From Aerococcus sanguinicola (lineage in GTDB: Bacteria > Bacillota > Bacilli > Lactobacillales > Aerococcaceae), in contig NZ_VYWO01000003.1 of NCBI RefSeq assembly GCF_008726925.1, positions 62,001-126,000 of the forward strand: a stretch of DNA of 64,000 nt. Reading direction: 5' to 3'. A program made the position numbers and the translations under genes. Below the pieces are notes generated by a model. The model worked only from the letters and a program-made list of their open reading frames with translations. It was not told the origin of the DNA and made no database searches. Shown here one piece after another: positions 43,711 through 54,058 of the stretch; position 1 is the first letter of the stretch; each line of letters opens with the position of its first letter.

Positions 43711-43740
43711 AGCTAGGGCGACTCTGCCCTAGCTTTTTTA
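43711..43740 (+). terminator. Terminator between khpA and rimM
   Basis: AGCTAGGGC/GCCCTAGCT with six T residues. Confidence 0.88.
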
Positions 43741-43763
43741 ACCATTAAAGGGAGGTCATGCAG

Positions 43764-44288
43764 ATGACAGAGACTTATTATCAGGTGGGCAAACTGGTCA
43801 ATACCCACGGCATCCGGGGCGATGTCCGGGTAATTTCGTCCACCGATTTTCCCGACCAGCGTTACCAGCCAGGGAGTCGCTTGACCCTCTTCGACAAGGG
43901 CCAGGCGGTTGAGGAAGTGGAAGTGGACAAGCACTACCTCCACAAGAATTTCCACATTCTCCACTTCAAGGGGTATCCCTCCATCAACGATGTGGAGCGC
44001 TTCAAGGGGATGGTGCTCATGGTTGCAGCGGAAGACCGCGAGGACGACCTGGAAGAGGGGGCCTATTACTATGAAGACATTATCGGCCTGGAAGTCCGGA
44101 CGACGGATGGCAAGCGTCTGGGCCGGATCCGTGAAATTACCGCGCTGGGCCCCAATGATGTCTGGCATGTCCAACGCTTTGCCAAGGGGGCCGATATCCT
44201 CTTGCCCTATATCGAAGACGTCGTGAAGACCGTCGACCTGGACGAAGGCTATGTCTTAATTGAGCCCATGGAAGGATTGATCGACTAA
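43764..44288 (+). CDS. rimM: Ribosome maturation factor RimM
   Basis: The protein is 174 residues from [20 protein letters not shown]. The ATG at 43764 gives 8-base spacing to GGGAGG, whereas the ATG at 43758 would be only 2 bases from it. The N-terminal RimM domain ([11 protein letters not shown]) is followed by a PRC-barrel ([11 protein letters not shown]). It acts in 30S head maturation. The stop overlaps the trmD start. Confidence 0.95.
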   Translation: MTETYYQVGKLVNTHGIRGDVRVISSTDFPDQRYQPGSRLTLFDKGQAVEEVEVDKHYLHKNFHILHFKGYPSINDVERFKGMVLMVAAEDREDDLEEGAYYYEDIIGLEVRTTDGKRLGRIREITALGPNDVWHVQRFAKGADILLPYIEDVVKTVDLDEGYVLIEPMEGLID

Positions 44289-45034
44289 TGCAGATAGACG
44301 TTCTCAGTTTATTTCCCGAAATGTTTGCGCCCTTGACCCAATCCATCATCGGCAAGGCTCAGGAAAAAGGCCTGGTCGACATCCGCATCACGGACTTCCG
44401 CCAATACGCCGAAAATAAGCACGGCCACGTGGATGACTATCCTTTCGGCGGTGGGGCGGGCATGCTGCTCCAGGTGGGTCCCATCTACCGGGCCCTTGAA
44501 GCTATCAAGGCCAGCCATCCGGAGACCGACAAGCGGGTGATTCTCTTGGACCCAGCCGGGAAGACCTTCGACCAGGATCAGGCGGAATCCCTAGCCCAAG
44601 CGGACCATCTCATCTTTATCTGTGGCCACTATGAGGGCTATGACGAGCGCATCCGCCACTATGTCACGGATGAAATTTCTCTGGGTGACTTTGTCCTAAC
44701 CGGTGGCGAGCTCGGGGCCATGGCTGTGATCGATGCCACTGTCCGCCTCTTGGACGAAGCAGTGGGAAATGCCGAGTCAGTGGTGGAAGATTCCTTCTCT
44801 ACCGGTCTCCTGGAACACCCCCAATACACCAGGCCGCGCGAATTCAATGGCATGACCGTGCCAGACATCCTGCTCAGCGGCGACCACGCCAAGATTGCCC
44901 AATGGAAGCAGAAAGAATCTCTGCGCCGGACCTTGGAACGTCGGCCAGACCTCCTAGAAGACTACGACCTGACCGACCAAGAAAAAATTTGGCTAGCGGA
45001 TATCCAGGCAGACCAGGAAGAGAGTGAAGAATAA
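44288..45034 (+). CDS. trmD: tRNA (guanine-37-N1)-methyltransferase
   Basis: The 248-residue SPOUT methyltransferase starts [20 protein letters not shown]. The SAM knot has the [13 protein letters not shown] and [13 protein letters not shown] motifs. It methylates G37 of tRNAs to prevent frameshifting. rplS, usually next, is 12 kb away in this genome. Confidence 0.97.
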   Translation: MQIDVLSLFPEMFAPLTQSIIGKAQEKGLVDIRITDFRQYAENKHGHVDDYPFGGGAGMLLQVGPIYRALEAIKASHPETDKRVILLDPAGKTFDQDQAESLAQADHLIFICGHYEGYDERIRHYVTDEISLGDFVLTGGELGAMAVIDATVRLLDEAVGNAESVVEDSFSTGLLEHPQYTRPREFNGMTVPDILLSGDHAKIAQWKQKESLRRTLERRPDLLEDYDLTDQEKIWLADIQADQEESEE

Positions 45035-45043
45035 ATCCTTAAG

Positions 45044-45070
45044 AACCGGGTAAATGTGCCCGGTTTTTTT
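45044..45070 (+). terminator. Terminator of rimM-trmD
   Basis: AACCGGG/CCCGGTT with seven T residues. Confidence 0.92.
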
Positions 45071-45100
45071 ATTTGCCGTGCTTCTCACTAAGGGTGCAAG

Positions 45101-45222
45101 CGCCACAAGTCCTTCCTTATGTCGGTAACTAGTGGAGAAAGCGACACAAGTCTTTCGATATGTCGGTAACTAGTGGAGAAACCGACATAAGTCCTTCCTT
45201 TAAGTCGGTAAGTCGTGGAATA
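45101..45222. repeat. Tandem array, period 41 bp, 3 units
   Basis: Units such as GACACAAGTC...ATGTCGGTAACTAGTGGAGAAA recur at exact 41-bp steps (ACAAG at 45105, 45146, 45185). Each can fold, for example CCGACATAA/TTAAGTCGG. Confidence 0.85.
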
Positions 45223-45240
45223 TTCAGCACCAATTCTCTT

Positions 45241-45269
45241 TTGCATTTCCCACCCACTCTCTATATAAT
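45241..45269 (+). promoter_or_regulatory. Promoter of the Nox-like/Mga operon
   Basis: TTGCAT and perfect TATAAT with a 17-bp spacer. Confidence 0.8.
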
Positions 45270-45302
45270 AGGAAGAAAGTCGATCCTAGGGGAGGGAATA
45301 TG

Positions 45303-46646
45303 ATGCGTATTGTTATTATTGGCGGCTCTTTTGCTGGCCTTGCGGCGGCCTTGGCCTGCCGGGAAAATTATCCGGAAGCGACGGTTTCGCTTTTTGAAGC
45401 GGGGAAAGTCCTGGCCTATAGTCCTAATAGCTTGAAGGATGTCTTAGCAGGGAACTTGGTAGACTTAGACCAGGGAGCGACAGTTGACCCTGAGCTGCTG
45501 GCGGCCCAGGGGATTTGCTGCTATTTGGAGAGTCCTGTCCAGGCCATCCAGCTTGAGGACCAGACCATCACTTACCGAAGCGCTGACCAGGTCCAGCAGG
45601 CAGCTTATGATTATTTAATCCTAGCCATGGGGAGCCAGACCTATCCGCGCCAACTACCCGCTGACCAGACCCGAGGCCTGATTCAGACCCGTGATGCGAG
45701 GTCGAGCAGGCAGAGTCATGCTCTTTTGGACCAAGCAGACCAGGTCCTGGTGGTTGGAGCAGGGGCGATCGGTATTGAGATGAGTGCTCGTTACCGCCAA
45801 CTTGGCAAGGACGTGACCTTGTTGGAAGCGGGCCCCCATCCGGCCTACAAGCTCTTCGATGCCTGGCTCGGGCGGCGGCTCCAGGATCACTTGACCCAGT
45901 TAGGCGTTAGGGTCCACTGCCAGGAGACCTACCAGGACTTTAAAACGGGGGAGGCGGGGGTCCAGGTTAAGACCCAGCGGGAAACTTATGCTGCCGATGC
46001 GGTCCACTTCGCCATCAGCCTTGCCCCGCAAACGGATCTGATCCCAGACCAAATCGCCCGCAATCCGGATGGGACGGTCTGGGTGGATGACTACCTGCAA
46101 ACGTCCCAGCCGGGGATCTTTGCCTGCGGGGACCTGATCCGCCTGCCATTCGGTCCTGAGGAAAAGGCGACCTACCTGCCTCTAATTGGCCATGCCCAGC
46201 AGACGGGCCGGCTGGCAGCCCTCAACCTCAATAAGGCCCGCTACCCCCTACCGGTCAGCCAGCGGACGGAAGCTCTGACCCTGGGCCAAGTGGTCTACTT
46301 TAGCGGCGGGATCAGCCAGGTGGAGGCCGATTATCTGGACCTGGCCTACTGCCTGACCCAGTTCGACCAGGGCGACTTGGCTATCCAGATTCTCTCTGAC
46401 CAAGGGACAGGCCGCTTATGGGGCGTCCAAGCTGCCTTGCCTGACCAGGCCGAAAGCCAGTCTCTGGTCGCAGTCCTGACCACGGCCCTCCAGGCTGGTT
46501 TGACCGACCAGTTCTTGAGCCTTCAAGCCAACCTCTACCAGGGCCGCCAAGCCTTGGTCGCTCCTGACTGGTTCCAAGCCATCAACCAACACTGGCGCAG
46601 CCGGTGCCAAGACTTAGGCGAAGGAGGGACCAAGCATGCAGATTAG
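45303..46646 (+). CDS. FAD/NAD(P)-dependent oxidoreductase, Nox/CoADR-like but lacking the redox cysteine
   Basis: The protein has about 447 residues. The ATG at 45303 (6 bases from GGGAGGG) is preferred over the one at 45300. The FAD-binding motif is IVIIGGSFAGLAAALACREN, the NAD-binding motif is VLVVGAGAIGIEMSARYRQL and the second FAD motif is GIFACGDLI. In water-forming NADH oxidases and CoA-disulfide reductases the segment after the first FAD motif reads FLSCG; here it reads YSPNS, with Asn in the cysteine position. Direct O2-to-water chemistry by the usual mechanism is therefore unlikely. It overlaps the downstream Mga-type regulator by 11 bases, so the pair is co-translated. Possible roles are redox or ligand sensing, or a different reductase activity; this is open. 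Confidence 0.85.
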   Translation: MRIVIIGGSFAGLAAALACRENYPEATVSLFEAGKVLAYSPNSLKDVLAGNLVDLDQGATVDPELLAAQGICCYLESPVQAIQLEDQTITYRSADQVQQAAYDYLILAMGSQTYPRQLPADQTRGLIQTRDARSSRQSHALLDQADQVLVVGAGAIGIEMSARYRQLGKDVTLLEAGPHPAYKLFDAWLGRRLQDHLTQLGVRVHCQETYQDFKTGEAGVQVKTQRETYAADAVHFAISLAPQTDLIPDQIARNPDGTVWVDDYLQTSQPGIFACGDLIRLPFGPEEKATYLPLIGHAQQTGRLAALNLNKARYPLPVSQRTEALTLGQVVYFSGGISQVEADYLDLAYCLTQFDQGDLAIQILSDQGTGRLWGVQAALPDQAESQSLVAVLTTALQAGLTDQFLSLQANLYQGRQALVAPDWFQAINQHWRSRCQDLGEGGTKHAD

Positions 46647-48060
46647 CCAGCTCATGGAACGCAGTCAGGCCGCGGCCTACCAGGTCCTGACCCAGCTCAT
46701 GCAGGCAGCCGGCCCCCTAAGGACCAAGACTCTCAAAGACCAGGTGGGCCTCTCCCAAGCCACCCTGGACAAGTACCTCAAGGCCATCCAGGAAGCAGGG
46801 CAGGAGGGCGCCATCGCCTGGCACTTGGACTGGCAGGGGGACCAGGTGGATTTGTTCTTGGCTAAAGACCTCAGCCTAGAAGCCGTCCTTGCCTTCTTCC
46901 TCCAAGACAGTATCAAGTACCAGATCCTCGATTATTTATTCCACCATGACGAATTTGCTATCAACCACTTGGCGGACCAACTGGCAGTCTCTGAAGCCAC
47001 CCTCAACCGGCATTTGGCCCAGCTCAACCAAGACCTCCAGGAATTTGACCTGCAGATTCGCAATGGCCGGCTCAAGGGTCCCCACCAACAAATTCTTTAC
47101 TTCTACTACCAGCTCTACCAGCTCAGCCTCGACCGCGACGTCCGGAACCAGGTCTTTGCCCGCTACCGGATCAAGGACAGCCTGTCCTATTTTGAACGGA
47201 TCAATAAGGGCCCCTTCCTGCCGGCGGGGGAAGACCGTCTGGCTCTCTGGCTCTATGTGTGCCAAGTCCTGGGCAAGCGGCGGGACCGGGACTATGCGAC
47301 CCTCTACCAAGTGACCGCTGACCTCCAGGACCGCCCCTTCTATCAGCGGGCCCGCCAGCACCTCCTCCGCTACCAGGCCCAACTGGCTCGGGACTTCCAG
47401 GAGGGCGACCTGATCGTCCAGCTCCTCTTCCTCATGTCCAACTACCTGCTCTCAGCTAGCGTGAACGAACAGTTCCTAGGCTACGGGGGACCGATCATGG
47501 CCGCTACGACCCGGACCGTCCGCCAGCTCAGCCACACGCACGAGCTAGACAAGCAGGAAAAGGCCCGCATCCTCTATGAAGCTGGGCAGAGCTTCTCTGC
47601 TCTCAGCTACTTCAAGGGAATCCTCCTCAGAGCCCCTCTAGCGGAAAGCCAGCCCTCCTATGCAAAGGAAGCCAGGACCCTCTTGAAAGCAGTCAGCCAA
47701 GAGACCCTCAAGATCCAAGCGGAAGACCGGGGCGAGCTCAGCAGTTGGGCCCAGTGGAAGTGGAGCCAGACCCTGGAGAGCCTAGAGCTTAGAGAAGAAA
47801 GGGTCTACCAAGTCGCCGTCCGCCTCGACCCCTTGACCAACCTGGACCGGAAGACCTTACTTAGCCTGCGCCAAGCACTCGAAGTCCACCGCCGCCTGAG
47901 CCTGGACAGCTACCAAGAGGGCATGGCCTACGACTTCCTGATCAGCGACTACCGCCAAGCCGGCGATGACCCCGACCGGACCTACTACCTCAAGGCCAAC
48001 TTATCCCCCTACGATATCAAATACCTCAAACAGGTCTTCAGCCAGCACGTCGCCCCTTAA
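46636..48060 (+). CDS. Mga-type helix-turn-helix transcriptional regulator
   Basis: The 474-residue protein has two N-terminal winged HTH regions (PLRTKTLKDQVGLSQATLDK at about 28-47 and FAINHLADQLAVSEATLNRH at about 105-124), as in Mga/AtxA family activators. The remaining 340 residues are helical, with no clear PTS regulatory domain motifs that I can see. ATG at 46636 has AGGAGGGACCAAGC upstream, inside the flavoprotein gene. Targets are unknown; the coupling suggests that it works with the flavoprotein. Confidence 0.75.
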   Translation: MQISQLMERSQAAAYQVLTQLMQAAGPLRTKTLKDQVGLSQATLDKYLKAIQEAGQEGAIAWHLDWQGDQVDLFLAKDLSLEAVLAFFLQDSIKYQILDYLFHHDEFAINHLADQLAVSEATLNRHLAQLNQDLQEFDLQIRNGRLKGPHQQILYFYYQLYQLSLDRDVRNQVFARYRIKDSLSYFERINKGPFLPAGEDRLALWLYVCQVLGKRRDRDYATLYQVTADLQDRPFYQRARQHLLRYQAQLARDFQEGDLIVQLLFLMSNYLLSASVNEQFLGYGGPIMAATTRTVRQLSHTHELDKQEKARILYEAGQSFSALSYFKGILLRAPLAESQPSYAKEARTLLKAVSQETLKIQAEDRGELSSWAQWKWSQTLESLELREERVYQVAVRLDPLTNLDRKTLLSLRQALEVHRRLSLDSYQEGMAYDFLISDYRQAGDDPDRTYYLKANLSPYDIKYLKQVFSQHVAP

Positions 48061-48089
48061 AAGGAGAGACCTGGCGAGGAAAATAAGAA

Positions 48090-48129
48090 AAAAAGGATGA
48101 GGCCTGAAATCGGGGCCTCATCCTTTTGA
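48090..48129. terminator. Bidirectional terminator
   Basis: AAAAGGATGAGGCC/GGCCTCATCCTTTT, a 14-bp stem with A and T runs, serving the Mga gene and the convergent small gene. Confidence 0.9.
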
Positions 48130-48150
48130 CTGATCAAAAGCTTATTTTGA

Positions 48151-48354
48151 TTATTTATTATTCTTGTATGGGAATAACCAAACAAGCAAGATAATAAATA
48201 ATAGGGTAATGATAATTTTTAAGACTAGGGGGAGGGAACTTGTGACATCTCGGATCGCTTGTCCCCAGTTCGGGTTAATGAATAATCGAATAAAATGATC
48301 GATTGTAAAAAGACTTACAATTATCCAAAACGAAATTTTTTTGTGTTTTTCCAT
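48151..48354 (-). CDS. Small membrane protein of unknown function
   Basis: The protein is 67 residues from MEKHKKISFWIIVSLFTIDH; AGGAA lies about 10 bases before this ATG, and an upstream in-frame TTG (48372) is less likely. Two hydrophobic helices (about 8-27 and 42-61) flank a short polar loop (NPNWGQAIRDVTSS). The basic N- and C-termini (KHKK, PYKNNK) suggest both ends inside. No family recognised. It shares style with the small membrane proteins at 53868-54976. Confidence 0.6.
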   Translation of the reverse strand: MEKHKKISFWIIVSLFTIDHFIRLFINPNWGQAIRDVTSSLPLVLKIIITLLFIILLVWLFPYKNNK

Positions 48355-48588
48355 AGACAAATCATTCCTCAAAGCAATTATTCTCTGGGCTTAGCTACAT
48401 CCCCACCGTAACAAAAATAGAAAAAGACTACAAGAATTATATTCTCACCCCTTTAGACTAAGGCTATGCGAAAAGGATTAATCCCAGACTCCAAAGTTCA
48501 AGTACATCTCAAAAATTCACTGTCTAATTTTTTAATATTTATTGACTATTTTAAAACAAACAGAAATTATATTTTTGCCATCTATTTG
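48355..48588. other. A+T-rich gene-free stretch
   Basis: It holds the presumed upstream region of the small minus-strand gene (a TATAAT on the minus strand near 48445) and nothing else recognisable. Confidence 0.4.
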
Positions 48589-48856
48589 TGAGCAGGAGTG
48601 GAGCTTGAAAGTGATCGTTAGCCATGACTAAGCAAGCGAAGCGAATTATGGAGAGTTGGCGTAAGCCTTACTCTCCGTTTGAGTCTCGCTAGGTGAGGAG
48701 AAGGTAGCAACGCTGCTGGCGCAGCCTTGAACTTCATCTCTAAGTCGCTTCGCTCCAAGAGCTGAAGCTGCCTGAACCGGTGCCATGCTTTAGTCTTGTT
48801 GATCCGCTAATCATTTAACGAACAGACTCAAGACGGAACGTATGCTCACCAACAGT
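48589..48856 (-). repeat. A element with tip and M2
   Basis: R end GAGCAGGAGTGGAGCTTGAA, L end GGAACGTATGCTCACCAACA. Tip TGGAGAGT/ACTCTCCG. M2 is in inverted order, as expected for this orientation. Confidence 0.85.
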
Positions 48857-48946
48857 TAAAATCTCAAACCCTTATCAATTAAAAGCAGAACTAATTGAAG
48901 CTTTTAATAAGAACTACTACTAAGCGAAATTTTTGCAATTCGTTTA

Positions 48947-49130
48947 GTGAGCAGGAGTGAAGCGTTGAAGTTGGTCCTTAGCCATGAGTAAACAAGCGTT
49001 GCGAATTACGGAGCGTAGGCGCCAGCCGTACGCACCGTTTGAGGCTCGCTAGGCGAGAGACCAAGGCTCGAGCCGGTGTCATGGCTTTTCAAGGACCAAA
49101 TTCAAAAGCGAAACGCATGCTCACCAGCAC
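48947..49130 (-). repeat. A element (tip only)
   Basis: R end GTGAGCAGGAGTGAAGCGTT, L end GCGAAACGCATGCTCACCAG. Tip ACGGAGCGTA/TACGCACCGT (one mismatch). Confidence 0.88.
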
Positions 49131-49191
49131 AATCCCCATCTGAAGGAACTATCAGCTTTTTTCGAAATCCAAAAAAAGTTAAGACCATTGA

Positions 49192-49212
49192 TGTAAGCGC
49201 TACCGGTATAAT
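49192..49212 (+). promoter_or_regulatory. Promoter -10 with cre-like site upstream of glpK
   Basis: TGTAAGCGCTACCG (49192-49205) matches the CcpA cre consensus TGWAANCGNTNWCA at all but two positions and abuts a perfect TATAAT (49207-49212). CcpA binding here would block transcription. Confidence 0.65.
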
Positions 49213-49227
49213 AAGGTCAGAAGTTAG

Positions 49228-50784
<1,557 letters not shown>

Positions 50785-50796
50785 AGGAGGATTACC

Positions 50797-52629
50797 ATGA
50801 AATTTTCATACCAAAGTCGTCAACAAGCCATTCAAAAGATGCAGGACCGGGAACTCGACCTGCTTGTCATCGGTGGCGGGATCACCGGAGCTGGCGTCGC
50901 CCTTCAAGCCGCTGCTTCAGGCCTAGAGACGGGTCTGATTGAGATGCAGGACTTCGCTGAAGGGACCTCCAGCCGGTCGACCAAGCTCGTCCACGGGGGG
51001 ATCCGCTACCTCAAGCACTTCGACGTGGAAGTCGTGTCCGATACGGTTAAGGAAAGGGCGGTGGTCCAACAGATTGCCCCCCATATTCCCAAGCCCGACC
51101 CTATGATTTTACCGGTCTATGATGAAGAAGGGGCGACCTTCAACCTCTTCCGGCTTAAAGTCGCCATGGACCTCTACGACCTCCTGGCAGGCATCCAAAC
51201 CTCGCCCTATGCCAACAAGGTCCTCTCTAAGGAAGAAGTCCTGGCTGAAGAACCGGCGCTCAAGGAAGAAGGCCTACTAGGTGGGGGCCGCTATCTCGAC
51301 TTCAATAATAGCGACATCCGCCTCGTCATTGAAAACATCAAGCGGGCCCAAGATGATGGCGCCCTCGTTGCTAGCCGGGTCCAAGCAGTGGGCTACACCT
51401 ATAATGAAGCTGGGGACATTACCGGCGTTCGCGCCCTGGACCGCTTGACCGATGAGGAATTCGAGATCAAGGCCCGGGTCGTGATCAATACCACTGGTCC
51501 TTGGTCCGATAAGACCCGGAACTTGGACCGTTCTGACCAAGAAGCCATCCACCAGATGCGGCCGACAAAAGGGGTCCACTTGGTGATCGATTCCGCCAAG
51601 CTCAAGGTCAACCATCCAGTCTACTTCGACAGTGGCCACCAGGACGGCCGGATGATCTTTGTCATCCCAAGAGAGAACAAGACCTACTTCGGGACCACGG
51701 ACACCGACTACCAAGGTGACCTCAAGCACCCCCAAGTGACCCAAGACGATGTGGACTACCTCCTGGCTGCTGTCAACGGGCGCTTTCCAGAGGCTAAGAT
51801 CACGCTCGATGACGTGGAATCTTCCTGGGCTGGTCTCCGTCCTCTCCTGGCAGGCAACTCATCCTCTGACTACAATGGGGGCGACAGCGGCAAGCTGACG
51901 GATGAGAGCTTCGACCAATTGATTCATTCCGTCCAAGCCTATCTCAATGAGGAAGAGACCCGGGAAGAGGTCGAAGGAGTCGTGGCTAACCTGGAAGGCA
52001 GCCTGTCCGAACAACAATTGAAGCCTTCAGAAGTGTCGCGTGGTTCCGACCTCTCCATCGATGACAATGGCCTGATTACTTTAGCCGGGGGCAAGATCAC
52101 TGACTACCGCAAGATGGCTGCAGGTGCCCTGGAGAAAATTATCGGCATCCTCGCCGACAAGTTCGACCGCCACTTCCGGGCCATCAATTCCAGAACCTAT
52201 CCTGTTTCAGGCGGGGAGATCAACCCGGACAATATCGAACGCGACTTCGAAGCCTATGCCCAAATTGGTGTCAGCCGGGGCTTGACCAATGAGGAAGCCT
52301 ACGAGATTGCTGCCCTCTACGGGTCCAACGCTCCCCAAGTCTTCCAACTCGTTGACCAAATTGAGCTGGATGACCGCCTAACCCTCAAGGAAAATATCAT
52401 GCTGGCCTATGCCATGGCCTATGAACTGACCCTGACCCCAGTGGACTACTTCCTCCGCCGGACCAACTACCTGCTCTTCAAGCGGGATGAAGTGGACCAC
52501 ATGATCGAACCAGTCTTGGACATCATGGCAGCAGCCTATGATTGGACAGCAGATGAAAAACAAGCCCAGCTGGACCAATTACAAGCCACCATTGAAGAAA
52601 ACGACCTGGCCCAGCTCAAGGCCCATTAA
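50797..52629 (+). CDS. glpO: Alpha-glycerophosphate oxidase
   Basis: The 610-residue FAD enzyme has the dinucleotide-binding motif LLVIGGGITGAGVALQAA near residue 25 and the family segment SSRSTKLVHGGIRYLKHFD. It lies in a kinase-oxidase-facilitator operon, and its length fits GlpO better than the shorter GlpA/GlpD proteins. It oxidises glycerol-3-phosphate to dihydroxyacetone phosphate, passing electrons to O2 and producing H2O2. This activity is well known from Aerococcus and other lactic acid bacteria. A C-terminal helical cap domain is intact. Confidence 0.94.
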   Translation: MKFSYQSRQQAIQKMQDRELDLLVIGGGITGAGVALQAAASGLETGLIEMQDFAEGTSSRSTKLVHGGIRYLKHFDVEVVSDTVKERAVVQQIAPHIPKPDPMILPVYDEEGATFNLFRLKVAMDLYDLLAGIQTSPYANKVLSKEEVLAEEPALKEEGLLGGGRYLDFNNSDIRLVIENIKRAQDDGALVASRVQAVGYTYNEAGDITGVRALDRLTDEEFEIKARVVINTTGPWSDKTRNLDRSDQEAIHQMRPTKGVHLVIDSAKLKVNHPVYFDSGHQDGRMIFVIPRENKTYFGTTDTDYQGDLKHPQVTQDDVDYLLAAVNGRFPEAKITLDDVESSWAGLRPLLAGNSSSDYNGGDSGKLTDESFDQLIHSVQAYLNEEETREEVEGVVANLEGSLSEQQLKPSEVSRGSDLSIDDNGLITLAGGKITDYRKMAAGALEKIIGILADKFDRHFRAINSRTYPVSGGEINPDNIERDFEAYAQIGVSRGLTNEEAYEIAALYGSNAPQVFQLVDQIELDDRLTLKENIMLAYAMAYELTLTPVDYFLRRTNYLLFKRDEVDHMIEPVLDIMAAAYDWTADEKQAQLDQLQATIEENDLAQLKAH

Positions 52630-52641
52630 GGAGGGACCACC

Positions 52642-53352
52642 ATGCCCACAGATGTCATTGGAGAATTCCTCGGAACGGCCTTCCTCGTCCTCCTAGGGGA
52701 CGGGGTGGTGGCCAATGTCAGCCTGGACCGGACCAAGGGCAAGGATGCCGGCTGGCTTGCCATTACTATCGGTTGGGGGCTAGCCGTGGCAATCGCCGCC
52801 TATGCCACCGGCCACATGGGACCGGCCCATCTCAACCCAGCGGTCAGCTTGGCCTTCGCCCTCAGAGGGGCCATCAGCTGGGGGACCTTCCTGGCCTATA
52901 CCGCCGCCCAGGTTCTGGGAGCCATCCTTGGCGCTTGCGGCGTCTGGCTCCTCTACCGGCCCCACTATGCCCAGACCGAAGATCCAGATACTATCCTGGG
53001 GACCTTCGCCACGGCACCGGCCATCGATTCGCCGCTTGATAATGTGATTGCCGAGGTCATTGGGACCTTTGTCCTGGCTTACGGTATTCTAGCCTTCGCA
53101 TATACCGACATGGCGCCAGGGATTGGTACTGCAGTAGTCTCTGCCTTGATTGTCAGCATCGGCGTTTCTCTGGGTGGGCCCACCGGCTATGCCATCAACC
53201 CCGCCCGTGACCTGGGCCCCCGCCTGGCCCATAGCTTCCTGCCCATCCCTCATAAGGGATCCAGCCAGTGGTCCTATGCCTGGGTGCCGATTCTTGGCCC
53301 CATGCTAGGGAGCTTACTTGCAGCAGGTCTGGATTTATTGTTGAATGCATAA
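52642..53352 (+). CDS. glpF: Glycerol uptake facilitator
   Basis: The 236-residue aquaglyceroporin has six spans and two half-helix motifs, HLNPAVSLAFALRG (about 61) and AINPARDLGPRLAH (about 185). The second has the Asp after NPAR typical of glycerol facilitators. It lets glycerol diffuse in, trapped by GlpK. Confidence 0.95.
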   Translation: MPTDVIGEFLGTAFLVLLGDGVVANVSLDRTKGKDAGWLAITIGWGLAVAIAAYATGHMGPAHLNPAVSLAFALRGAISWGTFLAYTAAQVLGAILGACGVWLLYRPHYAQTEDPDTILGTFATAPAIDSPLDNVIAEVIGTFVLAYGILAFAYTDMAPGIGTAVVSALIVSIGVSLGGPTGYAINPARDLGPRLAHSFLPIPHKGSSQWSYAWVPILGPMLGSLLAAGLDLLLNA

Positions 53353-53362
53353 AGTGAATGGA

Positions 53363-53396
53363 AGAGTCGGCCTTGGGGCTGGCTCTTTTTGTTTTG
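53363..53396 (+). terminator. Terminator of the glp operon
   Basis: AGAGTCGGCC/GGCTGGCTCT with five T residues, then GTTTT. Confidence 0.88.
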
Positions 53397-53414
53397 GGAT
53401 TGGATTGGGGGAGT

Positions 53415-53596
53415 GGTGCTGGTGAGCATGCGTTCCGTCTTGAAAGTGATCGTTAAAGAGCCATGGCACCGGTTCGGGCCAAGGTCCCTCACCTAGCGAG
53501 CTTCAAAGGGCTCGTAACGGCTTACGCCGACGATCCCTAATTCACATCGCTTGCTTGTTCATGGCTAACGATCACTTTCAAGCTCCACTCCTGCTC
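53415..53596 (+). repeat. A element (tip only)
   Basis: L end GGTGCTGGTGAGCATGCG, R end TTTCAAGCTCCACTCCTGCT. Arms TTGAAAGTGATCGTTA/TAACGATCACTTTCAA are perfect. Tip GGGCTCGT/ACGATCCC. Confidence 0.9.
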
Positions 53597-53775
53597 ACGA
53601 GTGAATTGCTGCCAAATCAAAAATTGGGTTTAAGTTGGGAGATGAATAAGTGAAAGAGTGCTAGGGAGATGCGTTTAATTTTTTTCTTTTCCTTCAAGAT
53701 AATAGTTCTAGTTTATATATATATATATATATATATAAATTCAGTTTATTTTAATATAAATAAATACTATATTTG
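53597..53775. other. Gene-free A+T-rich stretch with (TA)n
   Basis: It includes an alternating TA run of about 22 bp near 53716-53737. No ORF. Confidence 0.6.
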
Positions 53776-53804
53776 TTGACATGGGACTTTGAAACGTTTA
53801 CAGT
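53776..53804 (+). promoter_or_regulatory. Promoter of the small membrane-protein cluster
   Basis: Perfect TTGACA and TACAGT with a 17-bp spacer. Confidence 0.75.
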
Positions 53805-53867
53805 AAGTTTATAAGTTGAAGAGACGATGTGTTTCCGAGGCTTGTGACTAGTCTGAGGAGGAGTTTT

Positions 53868-54026
53868 ATGAAAGATAATTTTGGACTCTGGCTAGGTTTG
53901 GCGTTTATCGTCGGGGTGATCCTGGGGCAGACGGTTGACAATATGCCGCTTGGGATTGGCCTGAGTCTTGCAATTGGTACTGGCATCGGAATGGGATTCG
54001 AGTCTTACGATAAGAGGGATGATTAA
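53868..54026 (+). CDS. Small glycine-rich two-helix membrane protein
   Basis: The 52-residue protein starts MKDNFGLWLGLAFIVGVILG at an ATG preceded by GAGGAGG (6 bases). Two hydrophobic helices carry glycine-zipper spacing (IGLSLAIGTGIGMG), a pattern that packs helices tightly in membranes; the tail FESYDKRDD is charged. No named family recognised. First of four tiny membrane ORFs, with its own consensus promoter. Confidence 0.65.
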   Translation: MKDNFGLWLGLAFIVGVILGQTVDNMPLGIGLSLAIGTGIGMGFESYDKRDD

Positions 54027-54058
54027 GTTAGCGTTGATTTAGAAAAAGGAGGCCCTAT

